A program made the position numbers and the translations under genes. From Alphaproteobacteria bacterium UBA1002 (lineage in GTDB: Bacteria; Pseudomonadota; Alphaproteobacteria; Rickettsiales; UBA998), in NCBI GenBank assembly GCA_002291845.1, contig DBAU01000098.1:1-36534 (forward strand): a stretch of 36,534 nt of DNA, written 5' to 3'. The notes beneath the pieces were generated by a model that had not been told where the DNA came from, searched no databases, and was given only the letters and a program-made list of their open reading frames with translations. This document shows positions 7,813 to 15,470 of this stretch, in pieces. The first letter of the stretch is position 1. Each line of letters opens with the position of its first letter.

Positions 7813-8655
7813 TTACGTATACACGCGGTCGCTGGCGAGCACCTCATGCGGATCAAGCGTGGGGCGCGTGCGTAATGTGGTGTAATACGGCAGGAAGTCC
7901 GGCTTTGACGCTTCAAAAAGCTGATCGTAGCTGTCGATGACAAAATAGGTCGCCTGGTAATCATCGATCTTGTAGTCGGTCTGCATGATGCGCATCTCAT
8001 CAAAGCCGATACGGTGCGGTAGGGAACTGTCTAAGCAGTAAACCGACTCGCCTTTGGATGAGACGATGCCCGCGCCGTAGATTCGCAAACCCTGCGGCGT
8101 ATTGATGAGACCGAACTCGACCGTGTACCAGTAGAGCCGGGAGAGAAAAGCGAGTGCCCCCGCGTTCAGCGCTTTCACGCCACCATGGCCGAAGGCCTCC
8201 ATATATTCCGCAAAGACGGGATGAATCAGCAGCGGTACATGGCCGAAGAGATCATGAAAAACATCCGGCTCCTGGAGGTAATCCATCTGGTGCGCGCCGC
8301 GAATCCAGTAGGTGACGGGGAAGCGCCGCTGGGAAAGATGGGTAAAAAATACATCGTCAGGAATCAACCCCGGCACGGCGACGAGCTGCCAGCCTGTGGT
8401 CCCACGCAGGATGTCGTTGACCTGGCGGAAATCGGGGATGCCCTCCTCCACGATGCCCAGACGGTGCATGCCGTCGAGGAATTCCTCGCAGGCGCGGCCC
8501 TCAAGCAGGGCGGACTGGCGGGCAAACAAGGTACGCCAGCGCGCGTGCTCCTCGGGCGTGTAGCGCTCCCAGTGCTGGTCAATCGTATAATCCGCCCGCA
8601 TATCGGACGGGTGCTCATCGGCGCGGCGCATGGCGTCCATTCCGGTTATATTCAT
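7813..8655 (-). CDS. phhA: Phenylalanine 4-monooxygenase
   Basis: 280 residues, a single-domain bacterial phenylalanine hydroxylase without a regulatory ACT domain. The iron ligands are visible: the two His of PDVFHDLFGHVPLL and the Glu of WYTVEFGLI. The substrate region YWIRGAHQMDYLQEPD is also present. It converts L-Phe to L-Tyr using tetrahydropterin and O2. No pterin dehydratase (phhB) gene lies beside it, so the cofactor must be recycled from elsewhere. It is divergent from the homogentisate genes starting at 8859. The N-terminal ATG 8655 has no strong ribosome binding site; ATG 8640 is an alternative. Confidence 0.96.
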   Translation of the reverse strand: MNITGMDAMRRADEHPSDMRADYTIDQHWERYTPEEHARWRTLFARQSALLEGRACEEFLDGMHRLGIVEEGIPDFRQVNDILRGTTGWQLVAVPGLIPDDVFFTHLSQRRFPVTYWIRGAHQMDYLQEPDVFHDLFGHVPLLIHPVFAEYMEAFGHGGVKALNAGALAFLSRLYWYTVEFGLINTPQGLRIYGAGIVSSKGESVYCLDSSLPHRIGFDEMRIMQTDYKIDDYQATYFVIDSYDQLFEASKPDFLPYYTTLRTRPTLDPHEVLASDRVYT

Positions 8656-8659
8656 TGTA

Positions 8660-8685
8660 CGCTTGTGTGCGCTGCGTCACAAGCG
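8660..8685. promoter_or_regulatory. 8-base inverted repeat just upstream of phhA (candidate operator)
   Basis: CGCTTGTG (8660-8667) and CACAAGCG (8678-8685) are perfect inverted arms around 10 bases, starting 5 bases before the phhA start codon. It lies in the divergent phhA-hppD control region, so it could be the operator of an aromatic-catabolism regulator or an RNA hairpin in the phhA leader. Confidence 0.4.
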
Positions 8686-8751
8686 GTGCATATGCTGCGC
8701 CGCACGATTGCGAAGGGCCGCAAGGAGGATTACATTATTCGAATGGGCGTT

Positions 8752-8771
8752 ATTCCCGCGCAAGCAGGAAT
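8752..8771. repeat. Dispersed ATTCCCGC-type palindromic repeat, copy 1
   Basis: ATTCCCGC-GCAA-GCAGGAAT forms an imperfect hairpin (one C·A mismatch). It is the same family as the perfect copy at 31186-31205. When read as protein these elements give the familiar 'VIPAxAGI' peptide (here in the short frame beginning ATG 8743), a known dispersed repeat of proteobacterial genomes. It lies in the phhA-hppD intergenic region. Confidence 0.7.
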
Positions 8772-8858
8772 CTGGTGGCAAATAGTCACCCCTGACTCGT
8801 TTCAGGGCCTGTGATAAAGAGGCTGAAATCCGTTCAGCATGACGCAGTGGGAGGATAT

Positions 8859-9938
8859 GTGCATACCAATACCGCCAATCCCATGGGAACCGATGGCTTC
8901 GAGTTTGTCGAATATGCCGTAGCCGATCCTGCGGAATTAGATCAGCTTTTCCGCCTTCTGGGGTTCTCCCCCATCGCGCGTCACCGGTCGAAGCGGGTGA
9001 CGCTGTACCGCCAGGGCGATATCAATTTCATCCTGAATGCTGAGCCGGGTTCGTATGCCGAGGGATTTTACAGCGCCCATGGCCCGTCCGCCAATGCGAT
9101 GGCATTCCGCGTGAGCGACGCGGCTTATGCGCTGACGCGGGCCCAGGAGCTGGGCGCGGAGGTGTATGAAGGCCGGGTGGGGCCGATGGAGGTCCATATC
9201 CCCGCGATCAAGGGCATCGGCGGCAGCCTGCTCTATCTGGTGGATCGTTATGGCCCGCACTCCATTTACGATATCGACTTTGTGCCGATCGATGGGGCTG
9301 ACGTGCATCCCAAGGGCGTGGGCCTCACCCATATCGACCATCTGACGCATAACGTGTACCGCGGCCATATGGATGAGTGGGCAGGCTATTACAGCCGCTT
9401 ATTTAACTTCCGCGAGATCCGCTATTTCGACATCGAAGGCAAGCTAACCGGGCTGAAAAGCCGCGCCATGACCAGCCCGTGCGGCAAGATTCGTATCCCT
9501 ATCAATGAATCGGCCGATGATAAATCGCAGATTGAGGAATACCTCAATCAGTATCGCGGTGAAGGCATCCAGCATATCGCGCTGGCGACGGCGAATATCT
9601 ATGAAACGGTGGAAGCGCTGCGGAAAAACGGCGTCAGCTTCATGGATGTGCCCGACACGTATTACGAGATGCTGGAAGGCCGCCTGCCGGGCCATGGCGA
9701 GGATACGGAGCGCTTGCGCCATAACCGTATCCTGCTCGATGGTGCACCGGACTCCGCGCCCGGAGCAAACGATGGCGGGCTGCTCTTGCAGATTTTCACC
9801 AACACGGTGATTGGTCCCATCTTCTTCGAGATCATCCAGCGCAAAGGCGATGAAGGCTTTGGTGAGGGCAATTTCCGTGCCTTGTTCGAATCCATCGAGC
9901 GCGACCAGGTCAAGCGCGGGGTGCTGAAGGATGAGTAA
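8859..9938 (+). CDS. hppD: 4-hydroxyphenylpyruvate dioxygenase
   Basis: 359 residues from GTG 8859, preferred because GGGAGGA lies just upstream and the resulting N-terminus (…NPMGTDGFEFVEYA) matches the family. An upstream GTG at 8811 or ATG 8883 is less likely. It has two vicinal-oxygen-chelate domains. The iron ligands are the His of THIDHLTHNVYRG, the His of GEGIQHIALAT and the Glu of PIFFEIIQRKGD. The C-terminal GFGEGNFRALFESIERDQ, which gates the site, is intact. It converts 4-hydroxyphenylpyruvate to homogentisate. First gene of the hppD-hmgA-fah-maiA cluster. The transaminase that makes its substrate is not in the window. Confidence 0.97.
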   Translation: MHTNTANPMGTDGFEFVEYAVADPAELDQLFRLLGFSPIARHRSKRVTLYRQGDINFILNAEPGSYAEGFYSAHGPSANAMAFRVSDAAYALTRAQELGAEVYEGRVGPMEVHIPAIKGIGGSLLYLVDRYGPHSIYDIDFVPIDGADVHPKGVGLTHIDHLTHNVYRGHMDEWAGYYSRLFNFREIRYFDIEGKLTGLKSRAMTSPCGKIRIPINESADDKSQIEEYLNQYRGEGIQHIALATANIYETVEALRKNGVSFMDVPDTYYEMLEGRLPGHGEDTERLRHNRILLDGAPDSAPGANDGGLLLQIFTNTVIGPIFFEIIQRKGDEGFGEGNFRALFESIERDQVKRGVLKDE

Positions 9939-10008
9939 AGAAAGCGGTCATTGCCTGCGTGGGCATCGTCCGGGCAATCCATGCAAAGCATATAAAAGGT
10001 AGCCAGTG

Positions 10009-11136
10009 ATGAAAAAATGGATTTCCTTTCCTCTGCGTGAAGGTCGCCATTCCCGACAGGCGCATGCGGATTTGCCAGAGGGAACCTATGAACGGGAGTT
10101 TGGCAGCGAGGGTTTTTTTGGCCCCTCAACGCATCTCTATCACGCCCATCCGCCCACCGCATGGACCTCCTGGGAAGGGCCACTTCGCCCGCGCGCGTTT
10201 GATCTGGTGAAGCTGGATGGCGTGAGCCACTGCCCTTGGGAGGCCCCGCTGATTCTCTCCAATCCGCATCTGCGCTTCCAACTCTGGCGCACGGAAGGCG
10301 CGATGCCGCATCTGGTGGCCAATGGCGATGGTGATCTGCTGCTGTTTGTTCATAGCGGTGAGGGAAGTCTGTTTACCGATTTCGGCCATCTGCGTTTCTC
10401 CGAAGGCGATTACCTGATGCTACCGCGCGCGACGATGTGGCGCGTCGAGAGTGAGGGAGCCGCCAGCTTCCTGATGATCGAGGCGACGAACGATCACTTT
10501 AAGCTGCCGGAGAAGGGTGTCGTCGGGCCGCATGCGATTTTCGACCCCGCGATGTTGGAGGTGCCTGCCATCGATGCGGCGTTCCTCGCCCAGCAGGGGG
10601 CGGGTGAATGGCAGGTGCGCGCCAAGCGGCGGGGGGCGATCTCCACGATCACCTATCCGCATAACCCGCTGGATGCGGTGGGTTGGCACGGCGACTTGCT
10701 GCCAGTGAAGCTCAACTGGCGTGATATCCGCCCGCTGATGAGCCACCGCTACCATCTGCCGCCCTCGGCGCATACCACCTTCCTCACCAGCCGCTTTGTG
10801 GTGTGCACTTTTGTGCCGCGCCTCATCGAGACGGACCCTGGCGCATTGAAGGTGCCGTTCTTCCACTCTAACAATGATTATGACGAGATCATTTTCTATC
10901 ATCGCGGTGAGTTCTTCAGCCGCGACAATATCCATCCCGGCATGATGACGCTGCATCCCTGCGGCTTCCCGCATGGTCCCCATCCCAAGGCGTTTGCCGC
11001 AGGCGCCAAAGCGGCCAAAAAGGAAACCGACGAGGTGGCCGTGATGATTGACACCCGTGATGCGGTGGACATCGGCGAGGCGGCCAGCTCGGTAGAGTGG
11101 ACGGGCTATGTCGATTCGTGGAAAGTGACAGGATGA
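10009..11136 (+). CDS. hmgA: Homogentisate 1,2-dioxygenase
   Basis: 375 residues from ATG 10009 (the preceding codon is GTG). It has the two-cupin homogentisate dioxygenase layout. The C-terminal cupin carries FFHSNNDYDEIIFYHRGEFF and LHPCGFPHGPHP, which supply the His and Glu iron ligands. It opens homogentisate to maleylacetoacetate. At 375 residues it is shorter than the ~430-residue Pseudomonas-type enzyme, so it belongs to a shorter branch (inference). The place between hppD and fah fixes the function. Its ribosome binding site is weak (AAGGT). Confidence 0.92.
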   Translation: MKKWISFPLREGRHSRQAHADLPEGTYEREFGSEGFFGPSTHLYHAHPPTAWTSWEGPLRPRAFDLVKLDGVSHCPWEAPLILSNPHLRFQLWRTEGAMPHLVANGDGDLLLFVHSGEGSLFTDFGHLRFSEGDYLMLPRATMWRVESEGAASFLMIEATNDHFKLPEKGVVGPHAIFDPAMLEVPAIDAAFLAQQGAGEWQVRAKRRGAISTITYPHNPLDAVGWHGDLLPVKLNWRDIRPLMSHRYHLPPSAHTTFLTSRFVVCTFVPRLIETDPGALKVPFFHSNNDYDEIIFYHRGEFFSRDNIHPGMMTLHPCGFPHGPHPKAFAAGAKAAKKETDEVAVMIDTRDAVDIGEAASSVEWTGYVDSWKVTG

Positions 11137-11194
11137 AAATAATTACCCCCACGGTGGATCGTCTGGAGACGCCGGGGGATGACGGAGACGATGC

Positions 11195-12181
11195 ATGAAG
11201 TTAGCAACCCTGAAAGAAGGCGGTCGTGACGGCACGCTGATTGTGGTCAGCGAGGACCTGACGCGCGCCGTTCGCGTCCCGCAGATCGCTTCCACGCTGC
11301 AGCAGGCACTTGATCACTGGGAGCGCGTGCAGCCCGCTCTGCGCCGCGTCTATGGCGCATTGAACGACCTGCAAGCACCCGCTGCCTTCGACCTTGATCC
11401 ACGCGTGCTGGCCGCACCCCTGCCGCGGGCCTATCAGTGGGTGGACGGCTCGGCCTACGTGAATCATGTGGAGCTGGTGCGTAAGGCGCGCGGTGCCGAG
11501 ATGCCGCCCAGCTTCTGGACGGATCCGCTGATGTATCAGGGCGGCTCCGACGCCATGCTCGGCCCGCACGATCCGATCCTGCTCGCCGATGAGGCGTGGG
11601 GCATTGATTTTGAAGCAGAGGTGGCCGTTATCACGGATGATGTGCCAATGGGTGTGACTCCCGAGGCGGCGCGTGGGCATATCAAGCTGGTGACGCTGGT
11701 AAATGATGTCTCCCTGCGTAACCTGATTCCTGGCGAATTGGCCAAGGGGTTTGGCTTCTTCCACAGCAAGCCGGCGAGTGCGTTTGCCCCGGTGATGGTG
11801 ACACCCGACGCCCTCGGCGATGCGTGGAAGGGCGGTAAGCTCCACCGGCCCTTGCTCAGCTGGCGTAATGATGAACTGTTCGGCCAACCGGATGCGGGGG
11901 TTGATATGACGTTTGATTTCGGCACGCTGATCGCCCATGCGGCAAAGACGCGCGTGCTCAGTGCTGGCAGTATTGTTGGCTCAGGCACTGTCTCCAATGT
12001 GGATCGCTCCACCGGCTCCTCCTGTATTGCCGAGCGGCGGATGCTGGAAATCATCGAGCATGGCGAGGCACGCACACCGTTCCTGCGCTTTGGCGAGCAT
12101 GTGCGTTTTGAGATGAAGGATGCGGCAGGCCGCTCAATCTTCGGCGCGATTCAGCAGGAGGTAAAGAAATATGAAGCCTGA
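11195..12181 (+). CDS. fahA: Fumarylacetoacetase (FAH family)
   Basis: 328 residues. An N-terminal ~85-residue cap precedes the FAH hydrolase core. The metal-binding acidic residues lie in GIDFEAEVAVI, followed by LVNDVSLRN and KGFGFFHSKPASAFAPV, and the late GSGTVSN loop. It hydrolyses fumarylacetoacetate to fumarate and acetoacetate, the last step of tyrosine breakdown. The sequence alone would also fit other FAH-family C-C hydrolases; the neighbours decide. It is separated from hmgA by 58 bases and from maiA by a hairpin-rich gap. Confidence 0.9.
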   Translation: MKLATLKEGGRDGTLIVVSEDLTRAVRVPQIASTLQQALDHWERVQPALRRVYGALNDLQAPAAFDLDPRVLAAPLPRAYQWVDGSAYVNHVELVRKARGAEMPPSFWTDPLMYQGGSDAMLGPHDPILLADEAWGIDFEAEVAVITDDVPMGVTPEAARGHIKLVTLVNDVSLRNLIPGELAKGFGFFHSKPASAFAPVMVTPDALGDAWKGGKLHRPLLSWRNDELFGQPDAGVDMTFDFGTLIAHAAKTRVLSAGSIVGSGTVSNVDRSTGSSCIAERRMLEIIEHGEARTPFLRFGEHVRFEMKDAAGRSIFGAIQQEVKKYEA

Positions 12182-12192
12182 TATGTATCAGG
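12177..12192. promoter_or_regulatory. Near-palindrome at the fah stop codon
   Basis: CCTGATA and TATCAGG are perfect 7-base arms around TG, and the fah TGA stop lies within the left arm. It abuts the larger inverted repeat at 12193-12230. Function unknown; an operator or RNA element is possible. Confidence 0.35.
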
Positions 12193-12230
12193 ATGGCGGT
12201 TACATACCCATCCGGACACGTAACCGCCAT
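12193..12230 (+). promoter_or_regulatory. Strong hairpin between fahA and maiA
   Basis: ATGGCGGTTAC (12193-12203) and GTAACCGCCAT (12220-12230) form a perfect 11-bp stem with a 16-base loop. There is no T-run, so it is not a classical terminator. It could stabilise the upstream mRNA, attenuate maiA, or be an operator for a separate maiA promoter. Confidence 0.55.
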
Positions 12231-12270
12231 TGCAGGTATTCTGCACATCTCCTCGTGATGGAGACGCGCA

Positions 12271-12915
12271 TTGTCTGATCTGACCTTATACACATACTGG
12301 CGCTCGACCGCGGCATACCGGGTACGTATTGCTCTGGCATTAAAAGGTCTGGAAACCACGATGATTCCAGTTAATCTCCTCATGGGGCACCAACGAGCAG
12401 ATGATTTTGTACAGACCAACCCACAGCGAATGGTGCCTGTGCTGGAAGCGCATGGGGTGCGGTTAACCCAGTCACTGGCGATTCTGGATTATCTGGAAGC
12501 GATCTATCCCAGCCCGTCTCTTTTACCCTCTCATCCGTTGCAAGCAGCCCGTGTACGCGAGATTGCCCAGCTGATCGCGTGTGATATTCATCCGTTAAAT
12601 GTACCCCGTGTGACCACCTACCTCACAGAGCATTTTGGTATGAACGAGGCCCAGAAGCTGGCATGGATGCGGCACTGGATGCATGAGGGTTTGAGCGCCT
12701 TAGAATCCTTACTTGCGGCCAGCCAAGCTGATGGGTTTTGCGTTGGGCAATCCCCCACAATCGCCGATTGCTGCCTGATTCCACTGCTTTATAGTGCCCG
12801 CCGCTTTGGCGTGCCGCTAGAGAATTTTACCCATGCTTTGCGGGTAGAACAGCATTGTGAAAATCTGGATGGTTTTATTCGTGCTAAACCGGAACGGCAG
12901 TCAGACGCGGTCTGA
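12271..12915 (+). CDS. maiA: Maleylacetoacetate isomerase (zeta-class glutathione transferase)
   Basis: 214 residues from TTG 12271, with GGAG 7 bases upstream. The ATG at 12258 is in another frame and stops at once. The zeta signature appears as YWRSTAAYRVRIALALKGLE in place of SSCSWRVRIAL, followed by NPQRMVPVLE and QSLAILDYLE of the thioredoxin-like glutathione site. The C-terminal helical domain has ADGFCVGQSPTIADCCLIP. It isomerises maleylacetoacetate to fumarylacetoacetate using glutathione. Its third codon bases look more AT-rich than those of hppD-fah, so it may have joined the cluster later (impression, not measured). Confidence 0.93.
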   Translation: MSDLTLYTYWRSTAAYRVRIALALKGLETTMIPVNLLMGHQRADDFVQTNPQRMVPVLEAHGVRLTQSLAILDYLEAIYPSPSLLPSHPLQAARVREIAQLIACDIHPLNVPRVTTYLTEHFGMNEAQKLAWMRHWMHEGLSALESLLAASQADGFCVGQSPTIADCCLIPLLYSARRFGVPLENFTHALRVEQHCENLDGFIRAKPERQSDAV

Positions 12916-12978
12916 TACATTTATAAAAGGCTCTAAAATATAATTTTCGATGTAGCCTATCTGCGCCCAAAAGATGAG

Positions 12979-13005
12979 TTAAGCTAATTTTAACATAACT
13001 TTAAC
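12979..13005 (+). promoter_or_regulatory. Tandem overlapping CtrA-like boxes
   Basis: TTAA at 12979, 12990 and 13001 are each separated by exactly 7 bases. This gives two overlapping TTAA-N7-TTAAC boxes, the full consensus of the alphaproteobacterial cell-cycle regulator CtrA. They lie about 105-130 bases upstream of the gene at 13110, in an AT-rich 194-base gap. The 11-base period places both on the same face of the helix. Confidence 0.6.
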
Positions 13006-13109
13006 ATTTCGCCGACGTAAGTTTGTTAAAGTAGTGCCACTTGAATGCGTCTCGTGGGTTTCAGCGAGTCCGTGTTCTTTTACCATTAAATGAGCCCGGA
13101 GGCTAAAAC

Positions 13110-15095
13110 ATGAGTTGTGAAAATGAATTTCGTACGCTGGTGCAGGTAGTTATTGCCCAGCAAAATCAGGTGGGCGATCGTGGTCGCAATGCGCGCGCCG
13201 ATGATCCCGAAACCATCCGTGCCTTGCAGACGGTCCTTATGAACACCCGTCACGGATTGAACATCACGCTGAATGGTGTGATGGATGATGCGACCCGTAA
13301 CGCCATTAGTGAAATTCAGCGCGAAGGGCGCGCGCCGGTTACCGGCGTGGTTGATACGCGCACCCTGGGCCTGCTCGCCACGGCTACGAATAATGATGCC
13401 GTACTGCGTGAAAATGGCGTTGGTGTGGCCGCGGCTACGCCGGCTCCGGCAACGCCTCAGGCTGCAACGCCTGCATCAGGCGCGGTGATGCGTGATCCTC
13501 TTCGCGAGCCAAGCGCTGCGGGCACCGTGACCCCCGCAGCAGCGGCTCCGGCAGCCGCCGCAACGGCTGTATCCGCTAGTCTTGATCGCCTGCGTAATAC
13601 CATCAACACTCAGCGTAATGCGCTGGGTGATGGACGCAATGATTCTCCGGACGACATTCGCGCTCTGCAAGAAGCGCTGCGTGCTACCGGGTTTGGGGCC
13701 TCAAGCGTCACGGTCAATGGCCAGATGGATAACGCCACGCGCGCGGCGATTCGTGCGTTGCAAACTTCCAGCGGTCTGCGTGCCGATGGGATTGTGGGTT
13801 CTCAAACGCTGAGGGCTCTGGAGTCTCACGTCCGTATCGCAGAGATTGAGGCGTCCCAGCGCTCCCCTCAGCCTGCAGCGCCGGGCACGCCGGCTGGTCA
13901 AGCAGCAGCCGCTACAGCGGCAACGCCTCAGGCTGCAACGCCTGCGGCACCGGCAGCACCTGCGGCGACGGGTAATAATGAAGGGCCAGAATGGGTGCCA
14001 TTACGTGAAGGTAACCGCCCCAATGGCCGCACGTTTGACGTGGTCACACAAGATGGACGGACCGTCCCTGTTATGGTGCGTGCCCGTGTGGGTGCAGATA
14101 GTGGCCCGGGTGCCTCTGTCGGCGATCTGCGTGTTCCACCGAATTATGTCCCGGCACATCCTGGAAACCGCGAGGCGATTGCGCGTGCGGTTGGGCAGGC
14201 TGGGGTTAATAATGGATGGATTGCCGGTCAATCTCAGTTTTTCCGTGGCGGCGTAGAAGCGGCGCCAGAGTCGCGTGGCCCGGCCCAACCGATGCTCGCT
14301 CCGGCTAATGATCCGCAAGGCCGCACGTTTATGACGGATAGCCGCGGAAGGCTGATCCAGCAGCCCGGCGGCTGGCAGTTATCGCGTGCGGATAGCGTCG
14401 CTACGGAATCGCCTTTCCTTGATCCCAACGGGATGGTGGCTGCCCGGGCGAGTACAGCTACCCGAGACGATACGCAGCTGAATCCGCAAACGGGTGTGCA
14501 GCAAGTGGGTGCGTCGGATCAAACCATTGCTCTGCCTTGGGATGCGCTGATTGCTACCGCCATTGGTGCGGATGGTGTTATCCATGTCGCGAATACCTCC
14601 GTACCGGCACAAAATGCAGGTATGGGTCAGGGAGCTCAAGCGGCTTCGCCGGCGCAAGGGCAAGGTGCTCAGGCAGGCCCGGGTCGGAATGGTCGTGGTG
14701 GCCGTGCCGGTCAGGGTGGCCGTGGTGACCAACAAGCGGCGGGTCGTGCGGCGTCAAACCTGCCCGGTATCGCCGGACAAGGCGGAGTTGCCGGGATTGG
14801 ATCAGGACGGCCGGGAGAAGGCGTTGCCTCAGTCCCCGGAATGGCTGGTCTTGGCAGAGCCGCCAGCGATGCTGCTTCGGCCGTTCAGGCACAGCTGATT
14901 GCGGCGGGTGTGACAGGCCTTGCCGGCGTGGGAGTTTCTGAGCTTAGTGCTTTAACAGCCGCGGCAGTTCGGATGCAAGCTGCTCCGGGCGCTGGTCCTG
15001 CAGTCGATGGCGGCGGCGGCGGTGTTGGCTCTCCGGGAGCCCCGGGTGGCTCAGGTTCTAGTGGTGGATCGAGTGGCGGTCCCGGTGCCCGTTAG
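13110..15095 (+). CDS. Large protein with two peptidoglycan-binding-like domains and Ala/Gly-rich tail
   Basis: 661 residues; GGAGG lies upstream of ATG 13110. Residues ~30-92 and ~165-240 are two PG_binding_1-like three-helix units. Each has an 'IRALQ' helix, then LNGVMDDATRNAI or VNGQMDNATRAAI, then VTGVVDTRTLGLL or ADGIVGSQTLRAL. Ala/Pro linkers follow each unit. Residues ~295-480 are a mixed segment of unknown fold. The last ~150 residues are Ala/Gly/Gln-rich and end in Gly/Ser repeats. No signal peptide or membrane helix is visible, so export or a cytoplasmic role is open. The C-terminal GC-rich tail is probably disordered. Structural or phage-like roles cannot be excluded. Confidence 0.85.
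   Translation: MSCENEFRTLVQVVIAQQNQVGDRGRNARADDPETIRALQTVLMNTRHGLNITLNGVMDDATRNAISEIQREGRAPVTGVVDTRTLGLLATATNNDAVLRENGVGVAAATPAPATPQAATPASGAVMRDPLREPSAAGTVTPAAAAPAAAATAVSASLDRLRNTINTQRNALGDGRNDSPDDIRALQEALRATGFGASSVTVNGQMDNATRAAIRALQTSSGLRADGIVGSQTLRALESHVRIAEIEASQRSPQPAAPGTPAGQAAAATAATPQAATPAAPAAPAATGNNEGPEWVPLREGNRPNGRTFDVVTQDGRTVPVMVRARVGADSGPGASVGDLRVPPNYVPAHPGNREAIARAVGQAGVNNGWIAGQSQFFRGGVEAAPESRGPAQPMLAPANDPQGRTFMTDSRGRLIQQPGGWQLSRADSVATESPFLDPNGMVAARASTATRDDTQLNPQTGVQQVGASDQTIALPWDALIATAIGADGVIHVANTSVPAQNAGMGQGAQAASPAQGQGAQAGPGRNGRGGRAGQGGRGDQQAAGRAASNLPGIAGQGGVAGIGSGRPGEGVASVPGMAGLGRAASDAASAVQAQLIAAGVTGLAGVGVSELSALTAAAVRMQAAPGAGPAVDGGGGGVGSPGAPGGSGSSGGSSGGPGAR
13447..13945 (+). repeat. 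28-base exact direct repeat inside the PG-binding protein gene
   Basis: The same 28 bases, encoding ATPQAATPA, occur at 13447-13474 and 13918-13945. They mark the Ala/Pro linker after each peptidoglycan-binding-like domain. This fits duplication of a domain-plus-linker unit and could recombine to delete one domain. Confidence 0.85.
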
Positions 15096-15116
15096 TCTCC
15101 CACGTCAGAGACAATA

Positions 15117-15149
15117 AAAAACACCCGCCCTTGCCGGCGGGTGTTTTTC
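15117..15149 (+). terminator. Rho-independent terminator after the PG-binding protein gene
   Basis: The stem CACCCGCC/GGCGGGTG has a CTTGCC loop, with five A before and five T after. It is a strong terminator 21 bases past the stop codon and would also work on the other strand. Confidence 0.9.
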
Positions 15150-15150
15150 T

Positions 15151-15164
15151 TTGACGAAAGTCAA
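15151..15164 (+). promoter_or_regulatory. FNR/FixK-like box upstream of the DUF465 gene
   Basis: TTGAC-GAAA-GTCAA matches the TTGA-N6-TCAA consensus of FNR/FixK-family regulators, inside a 7-bp inverted repeat. A weak -10 (TACGCT, 15187-15192) would place the start near 15199 and the box centre at about -41.5, the usual activating position. It immediately follows the terminator, so it could instead be a small RNA hairpin. Confidence 0.45.
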
Positions 15165-15224
15165 AGCGGGCTGCTTGGAAAAGGCATACGCTTACCGCAT
15201 CGACCTTGGTAAGGAGTCAGTTTA

Positions 15225-15461
15225 ATGGAAGCCCATGATCTTTTGCACGAATTCCCTGAGCACCGGGAAACAATTCATCAGCTAAAGATGCGTGATACGC
15301 ATTTCGCTCGCCTGTTTGAAGATTATCATCAGGTGGATAAGGCGTTGCATCGTATTGATGCCGGCGTGGAGAACCCCGAGGATGCCTATATCGAGGACCT
15401 CAAAAAGACGCGCCTGCACCTCAAAGATCAGCTTTTTGCAATGATCCAGAAGGCGGCCTGA
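15225..15461 (+). CDS. DUF465 / YdcH-family small coiled-coil protein
   Basis: 78 residues with the family pattern: LLHEFPEHRETIHQLKM-DTHFARLFEDYHQVDKALHRID, then LKKTRLHLKDQLFAMI. It is a two-helix antiparallel hairpin, highly charged and cytoplasmic. The family is widespread in proteobacteria; its function is not established. AAGGAG sits before the ATG. It stands alone between a terminator and the convergent rlu gene, behind a possible FNR/FixK box, which hints at oxygen- or redox-responsive expression (inference). Confidence 0.9.
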   Translation: MEAHDLLHEFPEHRETIHQLKMRDTHFARLFEDYHQVDKALHRIDAGVENPEDAYIEDLKKTRLHLKDQLFAMIQKAA

Positions 15462-15470
15462 GGCTTCTCT

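Noticed and set aside
8743..8814. Short peptide MGVIPAQAGIWW... upstream of hppD
   Set aside because: It is the translation of the dispersed ATTCCCGC repeat and not a conserved small gene.
13447..13945. CRISPR-like or mobile direct repeats
   Set aside because: The two 28-base copies are in-frame coding repeats of an Ala/Pro linker, 471 bases apart, with no array.
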